13,282 nucleotides of DNA from CAVPMN01 sp963706425 (GTDB lineage Bacteria; Actinomycetota; Acidimicrobiia; Acidimicrobiales; Acidimicrobilacustridaceae): contig CAVPMN010000012.1 of assembly GCA_963706425.1 (NCBI GenBank), positions 1 through 13,282 of the forward strand. The letters are read 5' to 3'. Positions 1 through 7,948 of this stretch are shown piece by piece. A program made the position numbers and the translations under genes. The first letter of the stretch is position 1. Each line of letters begins with the position of its first letter. Under the pieces are notes generated by a model. That model saw nothing but the letters and a program-made list of their open reading frames with translations. It made no database searches and was not told where the DNA came from.

Positions 1-116
1 GCACGCATTCGCCGGGTCGGCCAACGCCGTCCAGGTGGCCTCGTTGCGACCGATGCGCTCACGCAACTCGACGTAGCGCGCCACCACTCTTCCACCTCGT
101 CGCGCGGATGCGCCAT
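1..116 (-). CDS. 5' fragment, possible SnoaL/NTF2-like protein
   Basis: The gene runs off the left edge, so only about 38 codons are visible. The minus strand opens with ATG at 116 and reads MAHPRDEVEE. One base then appears to be missing near 85-88, because the next frame continues sensibly as VVARYVELRERI and then NEATWTALADPA to the edge. A short charged helix followed by a helix ending in W-x-x-LAD resembles the start of actinobacterial SnoaL-like/NTF2-fold proteins, which are small cone-shaped domains that often act as isomerases or unknown enzymes. That assignment rests on an N-terminal helix only and is weak. It lies 40 nt downstream of the aldo/keto reductase on the same strand, so the two could share a transcript. 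No clear Shine-Dalgarno is visible. Confidence 0.4.
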   Translation of the reverse strand, partial: MAHPRDEVEEWWRATSSCVSASVATRPPGRRWPTRRMR

Positions 117-156
117 GGTTCGAACTCGCTTTCCTCAGACCGCCGGCGTCAGCCGG

Positions 157-1158
157 TCAGGGTCGTTCCTTGGGTGTGAACTCGGCGGTGATGGCCGGGT
201 CGTCGATCACGACGGGCCCCACGATGTCATCGATCCGCCGCAGCACCTCGTCGTCGAGCTCCACGCCGGACGCCTTGACGTTGTCGTGCACCTGCTCGGG
301 ACGTGAGGCCCCGACGATGGCCGACGCCACGTTGTCGTTGGCCAACACCCAGGCCACCGCCAGTTGAGCCATGGTCAGGCCACATTCGTCGGCGATCGGG
401 CGGAGCTGTTGCCACGCGCTCGAGCACGTCGTCGCGGAGGAACCGCTTCACGAAGCCTCCGCCCTGCTCGTCGGTGGCCCGCGAGTCGCGGGCGGCGGCT
501 CACCCGGCAGGTACTTGCCGGTGAGCACTCCCTGGGCGATGGGCGACCAGACGATCTGGTTGACGCCGATCTCACGGCACGTGGGCACCACTTCGCCCTC
601 GATCACCCGCCAGTAGAGCATCGAGTATTGCGGCTGGTTGGAGACGAGTTGCACGCCCAGCCGCACCGCCAGCTCGTGGCCGGCGCGGATCTGGTCGGCG
701 GTCCACTCGGACACCCGGATGTAGAGGGCCTTGCCGGCCCGCACGATGTCGGCGAAGGCCTGCATCGTCTCTTCGAGCGGCGTCTGGAAGTCGTAGCGGT
801 GAGCTGGTAGAGGTCGACGTAGTCGGTGCCCAGCCGGCGCAGCGATCCGTCGATGACGCCATCATGTGCTTGCGCGACAGCCCTGGGTCGTTGGGACCCC
901 AGCCGGTCGGCCAGAACACCTTGGTGAAGATCTCGAGGCTCGCGCGCCGTTCGCCGGCGAGTGCGTCGCCGAGGACCTTCTCAGCCCGGGTGCCCGCGTA
1001 GACGTCGGCGGTGTCGAAGGTGGTGATGCCCGATTCGAGGGCGGCGCGGAACCGGCGTGGGCGGCGTCGTCTTCGATCTGGCTGCCGTGGGTGATCCAGT
1101 TCCCGTAGGAGATCTCGCTGATCTTCAGGCCACTGTTCCCGAGGAAGCGGTGCTGCAT
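157..1158 (-). CDS. aldo/keto reductase (frameshifted)
   Basis: NAD(P)H-dependent oxidoreductase of the AKR superfamily, closest in style to the Kv-beta/YghZ-like (AKR6) group, probably cytosolic with an unknown carbonyl substrate. The start reads MQHRFLGNSGLKISEISYG. The catalytic tetrad can be followed across frames: Asp and Tyr in FDTADVYAGTRAE, Lys in IFTKVFWP, and His in QLHRYDFQT once a lost base near 808 is restored. The C-terminus has ASAIVGASRPEQVHDNV, the usual cofactor-phosphate-binding segment. Length is about 333 residues, normal for the family. Single-base shifts lie near 412, 498, 808, 859 and 1055. Each is repaired by one indel and the protein continues at once, so sequence error is likelier than decay. 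The start at 1158 is supported by homology and by TAGGGT exactly 6 nt upstream. The gene may be cotranscribed with the partial gene at 1-116. Confidence 0.85.
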
Positions 1159-1164
1159 CCCGCC

Positions 1165-1170
1165 ACCCTA
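1165..1170 (-). promoter_or_regulatory. candidate leaderless -10 of the aldo/keto reductase
   Basis: TAGGGT on the minus strand ends 6 nt before the ATG at 1158. This is the TANNNT-N6-ATG arrangement of leaderless actinobacterial transcripts. No recognisable -35 box stands in front of it. Confidence 0.4.
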
Positions 1171-1200
1171 CGGGGCCGACGCAGACCTCGGGCGGGTCGA

Positions 1201-1236
1201 CGGCCGCGGCCTTCGAGCGCCGCGGCCGGTCCGGCC
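1201..1236. repeat. nested GC-rich inverted repeats between divergent genes
   Basis: Two overlapping dyads sit in the 92-nt gap between the divergent aldo/keto reductase and hydrolase genes. The first has perfect 10-bp arms, CGGCCGCGGC (1201-1210) and GCCGCGGCCG (1219-1228), around an 8-nt loop. The second is GGCCGG-T-CCGGCC (1224-1236), 6-bp arms around a single T. Together they end 1 nt before the candidate -10 at 1238. They could be an operator or a stem-loop; low-complexity G/C sequence also produces chance dyads. Confidence 0.5.
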
Positions 1237-1237
1237 G

Positions 1238-1243
1238 TATCGT
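1238..1243 (+). promoter_or_regulatory. candidate -10 of the hydrolase lipoprotein gene
   Basis: TATCGT lies 7 nt before the ATG at 1251, fitting TANNNT of a leaderless transcript. No Shine-Dalgarno is present in the CTCCGCC between them, which agrees with a leaderless start. Confidence 0.35.
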
Positions 1244-1250
1244 CTCCGCC

Positions 1251-2431
1251 ATGCGTTCACCGGTGCGACTCCTCCTGTCCTTGTTCGTCCTGCCAGTCAT
1301 GGTTGCTGCGCTGTTCACGGCGTGCGCCTCCGACGACTCGTCCACCGATGCGGGCGGGGCCACCACCACCATCGCCCCGCTGCCGTCCGGTCCACCGCCT
1401 TACGAAACCGGTCCCTTCGAGGCTGGCCGGCGCACCATCACCGTCACCGACCCGGCTCGCGAGGGCCGCGAGCTCACCGTCGACTGTCGGTATCCCGCCG
1501 ACGAGACAGCTCGCCGCGTCGGCGCCGAAGTCGGTCACACGGTCGATCCCCGGCGTCGAGTTCACCTCGGACGTGGCCGCGGCTGACGTGCCGATCGACG
1601 GAACGGGCCCGTTCCCGTTCGTCGTCTACTCGCACGGCAGCGGCGGTATCCGCTACCAGGTTCTACTCTCGTCGTTCACCGAGCTGATGGCCAGCTACGG
1701 CTTCGTGGTGGGTCGCCTGATCACGCAGGCAACACCGCGTTCGACGCGTTCCTCGAACTGCGTCGTCGAGCGACGAGAACCAAGTGAACCGCCCGACCGA
1801 CGTGGCCTTCCTCATCTCGGAGTTCCTGGCGGCAGAGAGCGCCGAGACTGCTCCGTTCGCCGGCGCCCTCGACGCGGACCGCATCGGGGTGGTGGGCCAC
1901 TCCGGGCGGGTTCACCGCCTTGGCTTCCGCGAGCGGCCACGCTGGCGTGCCTCCCGACGCCCGGGTGCGGGCGATCATCGGCATGGCGCCTACCCCGTCC
2001 GCTGTCCGACGAGGAGCTGCAGTCGATCGACGTGCCGTCGATGCTGTTCGAGCGGCGCCAAGGACACCACCCACACCCATCGCGCAGGACACCGAGCGAC
2101 CGTGCGGGAGCTCATCAGCGGACGGCCGCTCTACCGGGTCGACCTGGTCGACGGTGGCCACCAGTCGTTCGCCGACGTGTGCGCCTACCAGGAGCTCGCC
2201 GCGGAGTTGCCTGACGCGCCAGCACCGTTGGTCGAGGCGATCGACGAGTTCGCCGAACAGGGCTGGACGCCCGAGCTGCTCGACATCGGCGTGGCCCACC
2301 GCGACATCGCCACGTTCAGCATCCCGTTCCTGCTCGAGTTCGTGGCCGGTGACGACTCGATGGCGGGCTACCTCACCCCGGCGTTCGCCGACACCCTCCC
2401 CGAGGTCGAGTTCCAGGTGAAGGAGAGCTGA
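1251..2431 (+). CDS. putative lipoprotein alpha/beta hydrolase (frameshifted)
   Basis: A predicted secreted hydrolase of the dienelactone/PAF-acetylhydrolase-like alpha/beta fold. The N-terminus MRSPVRLLLSLFVLPVMVAALFTAC is split here as a basic start, a hydrophobic core and LFTAC, so Cys25 could be lipidated; Phe at -3 is a poor lipobox residue. A Ser/Thr/Pro-rich linker follows. Fold marks are PFVVYSHGSGG (oxyanion loop), the nucleophile elbow VVGHSGG (Ser codon 1901), Asp in SGAKDTT (codon 2063) and His in DGGHQSF (codon 2159), a complete Ser-Asp-His triad. The reading frame is broken near 1510, 1715, 1758, 1904 (G-run inside the nucleophile elbow), 2007 and 2045, with likely compensating shifts near 2070 and 2103. 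Total about 393 residues. The substrate is unknown. Its 3' end overlaps the convergent LLM gene by 59 nt. Confidence 0.7.
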
Positions 2432-3329
2432 CGGTGTTGCGCTTCGTCGGTCGCTTGATCTCCGCGAGCACTTCGAGCGTGCGGGTGCGGTCGAGGAACG
2501 GCGCCGCGACGAACTCGGTGGCTCCGGCCTCGTAGATGCGTTCGATCCCGGCCCGCACCGTCGCCGCGTCGCCGACGATGGCCACGTCGGCCGGACCGCT
2601 CGCCCTTCGCGGTCGAGCATGGCCTTGTACGACGGGAGATGTTCGTAGATCTGGAAGATGTTGGCGGCCTTCTCATCGCGCCGCGTCGGGGTCGTCGGTG
2701 ACCGCGACGGGCAGCTCCACGATGATCCGCGGTGGGGGGCGATCGGCGTCGGCCGCGGCGCGCGTGATGGTGGGAACCACATGCGATGCCAGGGTCGCGG
2801 CCCATCATCCAGGTGACCGTGCCATCGGCCAGGCGGCCCGTGACCGCCAGCATCTGCGACCCGACCGCGGCCACCACCACCGGCACGGGGTCGACGCGAC
2901 TGTCAGAGAAACCTTGGCAGTGAGCGTCTCGCCCTCGAAGTCGACCGGGTCGCCCTGCACCAGCGGCATCAAGATGGAGAGGTACTCACGTAGGTGACGA
3001 ACGGGCTTGTCCCACGAGAACCCGAGCATGCCCTCCATCACCAGTTGGTGCGACAGGCCGATCCCGAGCGTGAGGCGGCCGCCGCTGACCTGCTGCACGG
3101 TGCGGGCCTGGGCGGCCAGCACCATCGGGTGTCGCGGGAACGTCGGGATCACCGACGTTCCGAGCTCGACGTCGGGCACCTCGGCGGCGGCCATCGTCAG
3201 AGCGGTGAGTGCGTCCGGGCCGAAGATCTGTGGAACCCAGGCCGAGCCGAACCCTCCGGCTCGCACCCGCCGGATCTGCTCGATCAGGCTCTCGACATCC
3301 TGACCGTCGACGAAGATCCCGATCTGCAT
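2373..3329 (-). CDS. F420-dependent LLM-class oxidoreductase (frameshifted)
   Basis: A TIM-barrel oxidoreductase of the luciferase-like monooxygenase superfamily, resembling the actinobacterial MSMEG_4879-type F420 family; the substrate is unknown. It starts MQIGIFVDGQDVESL and contains GFGSAWVPQIFGPDALT, the strand segment ELGTSVIPTFPRHP, the conserved GRLTLGIGLSHQ, VPVVVAAVGSQMLAVTGR, and the C-terminal run ADVAIVGDAATVRAGIERI with TEFVAAPF. Frame changes near 2900, 2783, 2680 and 2600 each fit a single lost or gained base. Length is about 318 residues, normal for the family. The start is supported by GGGGGAG 7 nt upstream. The stop at 2373 lies inside the end of the convergent hydrolase; a further shift near the end could make the real protein shorter. 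F420 rather than FMN use is inferred from family resemblance and not proved by the sequence. Confidence 0.8.
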
Positions 3330-3336
3330 GCGCAGG

Positions 3337-3367
3337 CTCCCCCGTTTACGTGACGCGGCGCAGGCTA
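3337..3367 (-). promoter_or_regulatory. RBS and -10 of the LLM oxidoreductase
   Basis: On the minus strand GGGGGAG (3337-3343) stands 7 nt before the ATG at 3329 and acts as a Shine-Dalgarno, fixing the start. TAGCCT (3362-3367) lies about 32 nt before the ATG and is a plausible -10 hexamer. The same hexamer recurs before three other genes here. No clear -35 is seen. Confidence 0.4.
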
Positions 3368-3424
3368 CTGGCCACTGCCGGCGTTGCGGCAGGGGAGATG
3401 GCCCAACCTTGCCGGCAGGCGACC

Positions 3425-3430
3425 TAGCCT
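3425..3430 (+). promoter_or_regulatory. candidate -10 of the flippase fusion gene
   Basis: TAGCCT lies 9 nt before the TTG at 3440. A transcript starting about 7 nt downstream would be almost leaderless for TTG 3440, or would carry a leader of roughly 57 nt for the in-frame ATG at 3494. No Shine-Dalgarno is evident before TTG 3440. Confidence 0.3.
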
Positions 3431-3439
3431 CGCCCTCGC

Positions 3440-5866
3440 TTGGACGTCTCCGTGGCGCCCGCCACCGAACCCGCGCAATCGCACCTCGGCCGGATGACCC
3501 GCCGCTGGGGAACCAGCGTGTTCCGCCTCGCGCCGGACGAACCTCGTCGCCGGCGGGCCAGCGATGTCGTCCGGGTCCTGCTCGCCCTGCTGGCCGTGCT
3601 CTGCGCGGCGTTGTTGGCTCGCAACACCGCGGCGGTCGAGCAAGACATCTATCGGCTGCTCGCCAACCTGCCGGCCGCACTCGCGCCGGTGTTCGACGCG
3701 TTGTACGTGCTGGGCTCGTGGGGGGTGATCGCAGTCATCGCCGTCCTCGCGCTGGCGTTCCGCCGAGTGCGGCTGGCCGCCGAGCTGACCACCGCGGCGG
3801 TCGGCTCATGGTTGTTCGCGCTGGCCCTCAGCTGGGCTGCCGACGCCGATGCCGCCCGGGAGGCGATCTTCGGCAGCGACTCGTCACCGGGGTTCCCGGT
3901 CGTGCGCGTGGCTGCCGCAGTGGCCATCGTGTCGACTGCATCGCCCTACCTCGCCCGCCCGATGCGACGGTTCGCCCATCTGTTCCTGGTGATGGGAGCG
4001 ATCGGAGCCGTCGCCAGCGCGGAGGGTCTGCCCCTCGACCTGCTGGCGGCGTTCGCCCTCGGCTGGGGCATCGCCGCCGGGGTGCACCTCGTGTTCGGCT
4101 CGGCGGCCGGCACGCCGACGCCCGGCGACGTGGTCGAGAGCCTGGCGTCGCTCGGGGTGCAAGCTTCCGACATCGAGATGGCTGAGCACCAGTCGTGGGG
4201 CTCGACGAGGTTCACGGCGCGTTCGTCGGCGGGCGATCCGCTGGCCGTGTCGGTCTACGGGCGCGACGACAGGCGGACGCCCAGTTCGCGGCCAGGTTGT
4301 GGCGGTTCATTTGGTATCGGGATTCCGGCGTGAGACTGACCGTCACTCGCCAGCAACAGGTGGAGCACGAGGCCTACGTCACCCTGCTGGCCAGGCGCGA
4401 CGGCTCAGCCGTACCCGACGTGGTCATCGCCGGTCTGGCCGGCTCCGACGACGCCGTCATCGTCACCGTGGTGCCGGCCGGCACGCCGCTCGCCGATCTC
4501 GATCCCGCAACGGTCGACGACGAGCTGCTGGCTGCCGTGTGGCACGAGCTGGCGATCCTCCATGGTGCCGGCATCGCGCACGGTGCGTTCAACGAGCGCG
4601 AACGTCGTGGTCGACGGTGGTCGGGTCTCGCTGCGCGGGCTCGAGAGCGCGTCGAGCTCCGCTGCGGCCGAGCAACAACAGCTCGATTTGGTCGAGCTGC
4701 TCGTCAGCACCGCGCTCGTCGTCGGCGTCGACCGGGCGCTTCAGGCCGCCGTGACCGCCGTTGGGCCACAGGCGGTGGCCGACGTGTTGCCGGTGCTCCA
4801 GCCGTCGGCGCTGAGCCGTCCGACCCGCAAGGCCGTCCATGGCCACAAGGCGGTCCTCGGCGAGCTGCGCACGCGGGGGGCCGAGGTCACCGGAACCGAG
4901 GAGCCGCAACTCGAGGAGCTCCGGCGGGTCAGCCCAGCCACCATCGCCATGATCGCCGGTGCGGGGCTCGGGGTGTTCATCCTGCTGGGCCAGCTCAGCG
5001 GGGTCGACGACATCTGGGCCACGCTCCAGACGGCCGATCTCGGCTGGGTCCTGGCAGCCCTGCTCGTGTCGCAGCTCACCAACGTCACGGGCGCCATCGC
5101 GGTCTCCGGATCGGTGAGGAGGCCGCTGCCCTTCGGCCCCCTGGTCGGCTTGCAGCTGGCGCAGAATTTCACCGGGCTCATCGGGGGCACCGTCGCCAAC
5201 ACCGCCCTCATCATCCGGTTCTTCCAGAAGCGAGGACTGGCGGCGTCGGTGGCGGTGAGCTCGGGTGTCCTCGTCAGCCTGGCCGGGGTGGTTGCCCAGG
5301 TGGTTCTGGTGGTGGTCTGCCTCATCGTCGTCGGCCCCGAGATCGATCTGCCTTCCACGACGGGCTCGGGAGGCGACGGCGTGCCGCAATGGGTGCTGGT
5401 GGCGATCCTGGCCGTCGGACTGGTGGTGGGTCTCGTGGTGTTGGTGCCCCGGGTGCGCCGTCGCATCGTCGGCAAGCTCAAGCCGCAGGTCGAGTCCATG
5501 CGCGAGAACCTGCGTGGCGTGGCGTCCGAGCCGGGCAAGGTGGTGCGCCTCGTCGGCGGCCAGGCCGGCACGCAACTCGTGTTCGCCATCACCCTCGGCT
5601 GTTCGGTCGAGGCCTACGGCGCGAGCCTGTCGCTGGCGGTGCTCGTGTTGGTCAACAGCTTCGCCTCGCTCATCGGAGGCCTCGCCCCGGTCCCGGGAGG
5701 CATGGGTGTCATGGAGGCCGGCCTGGTGGCTGGGCTCACCGCGGCGGGCCTGCCCACCGACATCGCGGTGGCGGCCGCCATCACCCACCGGCTGATCACC
5801 GCCTACCTACCGCCGATCTGGGGTTGGTTCAGCCTGAACTGGATGCGCAAGCACGACTACCTCTGA
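3440..5866 (+). CDS. PAP2-like/pseudokinase/LPG-synthase-TM flippase fusion (frameshifted)
   Basis: Large multidomain membrane protein, about 808 residues, probably handling a lipid-linked substrate. Residues about 40-220 hold five to six hydrophobic helices; the last, after EGLPLDLLAAFALGWG, resembles the end of a PAP2 domain with its catalytic His missing. Residues about 250-410 are kinase-like but degenerate: LAVSVYGRDD where Lys is expected (Ser271), HGAFNSAN in place of HRDLKPEN (Asp to Ala383), and GLE in place of DFG (Gly400). Residues about 497-808 form the LPG-synthase/TIGR00374-type transmembrane domain, with FTGLIGGTVANTALIIRFF and the signature GGLAPVPGGMGVMEAGL. Two shifts, one base lost near 4275 and one gained near 4594, restore a continuous protein. 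The start may be TTG 3440 or ATG 3494. The 3' end overlaps the HD gene by 10 nt. Flipping activity is inferred from the family. Confidence 0.8.
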
Positions 5867-6468
5867 GCGAGGCGCAGGGCCAGCTCGTCGATGAGCGTCC
5901 GCAGCTCGTCGACCATCGCTGCAGCGGGATGTCCGGCGAGCCGGGGCCCGATGCGCTCGACCACCTGGCGGTAGTACCACAGCTGATCGTCGGCTCGACC
6001 GGTGGTGAACCGGCTCCAGACCTGGTCGCCGAGCGCGCGGTGGTCGGCCAGCAGCGTGCGGGCGTTGTGCAGCTTGTCGGCCGCCACCACGACGAGCACC
6101 CGCACCGGTTCGTCGGCGAGGCGGTCGAGATAGCCCTGCTTGCGTTCGAGCCAGGGCTCCTTGTGGGCCGGGTCGGCCACGAGCGTGTCGGAGCACGCCT
6201 CGACCACCGACGCCACCCCGGAGCCCCACCGCCGGGTGATCTCGTCGAGCTGCGCCCGGCCCCCGTGGTCCTCGGCAGCGTCGTGGAGCAGGGCGGCGAT
6301 GGCCAGGTCCTCGTCGCCGCCGTGCTCGATCACGAGGGAGCTGACCGCGAGGAGGTGCGCCAGGTAGGGGACGCCCGTGCCCTTGCGCACGTCGCCGGCA
6401 TGCAGCCGTCGGGCATGGTCGACGGCGTCGGTGTACCGCTGGGTGAGGGTGAAGTCGGGATCGGTCAT
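5857..6468 (-). CDS. MESH1-like HD hydrolase (possible (p)ppGpp hydrolase)
   Basis: An intact 203-residue HD-superfamily protein the size of small alarmone hydrolases, without synthetase, TGS or ACT domains. The metal and substrate residues of the RelA/SpoT-hydrolase/MESH1 group are all present and well spaced: R28-K29 in RKGTGVPYLAH, H38, the HD pair H62-D63 and E66-D67 in ALLHDAAED, and D131...N135 in ADKLHN. Family knowledge suggests Mn2+-dependent 3'-pyrophosphohydrolysis of (p)ppGpp or of a related nucleotide, in the cytosol. This has not been shown for stand-alone actinobacterial members, and some MESH1 relatives use NADPH. The ATG at 6468 gives MTDPDFTLTQRYTDAV; no strong Shine-Dalgarno is visible. 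It is convergent with the flippase gene (10-nt overlap) and divergent from the glucosaminidase gene. Confidence 0.85.
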   Translation of the reverse strand: MTDPDFTLTQRYTDAVDHARRLHAGDVRKGTGVPYLAHLLAVSSLVIEHGGDEDLAIAALLHDAAEDHGGRAQLDEITRRWGSGVASVVEACSDTLVADPAHKEPWLERKQGYLDRLADEPVRVLVVVAADKLHNARTLLADHRALGDQVWSRFTTGRADDQLWYYRQVVERIGPRLAGHPAAAMVDELRTLIDELALRLAQR

Positions 6469-6563
6469 GGCGAAGGGCCCCGGCGGGTTCAGAAACGGCC
6501 TGCTCGGGTCCGATAGAACATAGGACGTCGCTCGGTCAGCCGAGCCCGACCACCCCTCAACTC
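6469..6563. promoter_or_regulatory. divergent promoter region, HD hydrolase and glucosaminidase
   Basis: This 95-nt gap serves two divergent genes. It has the only A/T-richer island nearby, GATAGAACATAGG (6512-6524). On the minus strand that gives TATGTT (6517-6522), on the plus strand TAGAAC (6514-6519); either could be a -10. A hairpin GCTCGG-TCAG-CCGAGC (6530-6545) follows in what would be the glucosaminidase leader. Neither gene has an obvious Shine-Dalgarno or -35. Confidence 0.3.
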
Positions 6564-7911
6564 GTGCCCCCTCGCCTGCGGCCCTGCGCCCGCCTCATCG
6601 CCGCCGGCCTCGCGTTCATGCTGGTGCTGACCGGCGTCGACCGAGGACTGGCCCAGGAGCCCGACCCGGGCGTCACCCCCACCGTGCCCACGGTGCCGCC
6701 GACGGTGCCCCCGACGGTGCCCCCGACGCCGGTGCCACCGACCCTGCCGCCCGATCTCTCGCACCCGGTGGATCCGTCCCAGCCCGACAGCCCTCGACGA
6801 GCTCGAGGGAGACGAGGGTGAGCCGGAGCTGCCGCCCGCTCCGGCGGTCGACCCGTCACCCGCCGTGCGTGCGCTCTTGGCCGAGCTGGCCGACCTCACC
6901 GGGCGCGACCGCTTGGCGGCGGAACAGGCCCGGCTCGATGCCGCCCGATGGGCCAAAGGAGAGGCCGACGCCGAGGTGGAGCGGGCCGGCCAGCGCGTCG
7001 CCGAGGCCGAGCAGGCGCTCGCCGAGGCCGAGCGACTGCTGGCCCAGTTCGCGGTGACCTCGTTCATGTATGCGAGCGGCGGCGTCGACGTCGCCACCGA
7101 GAAGCTGAGCCTCTATTCGCAGAAGAAGGAGCGCCAGCTCACCACGACGGTGTTCGATCACCGGTTGCAGATGGTGCGCGAGGCGCAGGGCGCGCTCGAC
7201 GACTCCCGTCGGGCCTACGACGAGCGCCGGGCGGCGGCCGATGAGGCGGGGCGGCAGGTGGCCGAACGCGAGGAGGTGCTCTGGTTGAGCGAGCAGGCGC
7301 TGGTCGCCGCGGCCCGCGAGAAGAGCCAGGCGCGAGCCCAGAACGCGCTCGTCCTCTACGACCCCGCCGACGAGGGCCGCTGGCAACTCGAGATCGTGGG
7401 CGACAGCGTGCTCACTGCCGAGGAGATCGCCGCGTGGTTCGACTACGTCGGCGTGTCGTCGAGAGCGGCCGCGCCCGTGGCCGACCTGGCGACGTGGTAC
7501 GTCGAGGAGGGTGCGACCGAGGGACTGCGCGGTGACGTGGCCTTCGCGCAGGCGGTGCTCGAAACCGGCTCGTTCACCAACCGCGACACCATCCTCTACA
7601 ACAACTTCGCAGGGATCGGGCACTGCGACTCGTGCCCGAGTGGCTTCCCGTTCGCCACGCCACGCGACGGCGTGCGAGCCCAGATCCAGTTGCTGAAGAG
7701 CTACGTATTCGAGGCGCCGGAGTACGCCCACCCGCTCGTCGACCGTCGCCTGCGGGGTCCGGCGGGCTGCTGTCAGACCTGGAACGAGCTGGGTGGTGTG
7801 TGGGCGTCCGTGCCGCACTACGGGCCGATCGTGCTCGGCGTCTACCAGTCGATGCTCGAGTTCGCGTTGGCCCGGCGGGTCGCCTACCCGATGTTGCGAC
7901 CACCCGTCTGA
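6564..7911 (+). CDS. secreted coiled-coil glucosaminidase-domain protein (one frameshift)
   Basis: Predicted exported peptidoglycan-acting protein, about 448 residues. GTG at 6564 begins a signal peptide: basic MPPRLRPCARL, a hydrophobic core ending VLTGVDRGLA, with likely cleavage near AQE. A Pro/Thr linker of VPPT units follows (about residues 38-75). One extra C near 6791 shifts the frame; removing it joins PSQPDS to LDELEGDEG. Residues about 100-265 are Ala/Glu/Arg-rich coiled coil, interrupted by SFMYASGG. The C-terminal domain fits the FlgJ/LytG-type glucosaminidase family: AFAQAVLETGSF with the catalytic Glu near residue 333, NNFAGIGHC in place of NNxFGIK, and HYGPIVLGVYQSML. Two Cys motifs, HCDSC and GCC, may form disulfides. 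The coiled coil before a hydrolase domain recalls regulated cell-wall hydrolases. The gene is convergent with the coiled-coil gene downstream. Confidence 0.8.
6681..6755 (+). repeat. in-frame VPPT-coding repeat
   Basis: A 12-bp unit of the type ACGGTGCCCCCG occurs three times in tandem at 6690-6725, with degenerate copies on both sides. It codes Val-Pro-Pro-Thr in the stretch between signal peptide and coiled coil. It is probably a flexible wall-spanning linker, and its copy number is open to slippage or to assembly collapse. Confidence 0.8.
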
Positions 7912-7948
7912 CCAGCGGCCTCGGCGACGGGCTCAGCCGCGGCTCGCG

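Noticed and set aside
500..534. Strong stem-loop GCTCACC...GGTGAGC resembling a terminator
   Set aside because: It lies inside the aldo/keto reductase, in the codons for LTGKYLPGE, has no T-run, and is explained by coding sequence.
1057..2214. Plus-strand open frame of 385 codons starting inside the aldo/keto reductase
   Set aside because: It is a composite: antisense of the reductase at its start and pieces of the hydrolase later, joined only because of indels.
4589..5788. Minus-strand open frame of 399 codons opposite the flippase domain
   Set aside because: Composition is rich in Arg, Asp, His and Gly without any fold pattern. The plus strand codes a textbook membrane domain in the same bases.
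4195..6516. Long plus-strand open frame of 773 codons
   Set aside because: Only its start carries true kinase-like sequence of the flippase fusion. From about 4595 on it is Gly/Arg/Pro-rich shadow, and it crosses the opposite-strand HD gene.
6865..6867. GTG at 6865 as the start of the glucosaminidase
   Set aside because: The upstream frame encodes a good signal peptide and linker that join this frame after removing one base, so the true start is GTG 6564.
7912..7948. Possible terminator between the convergent glucosaminidase and coiled-coil genes
   Set aside because: Only short GCGGC/GCCGC arms with a long loop and no T-run; too weak to claim.
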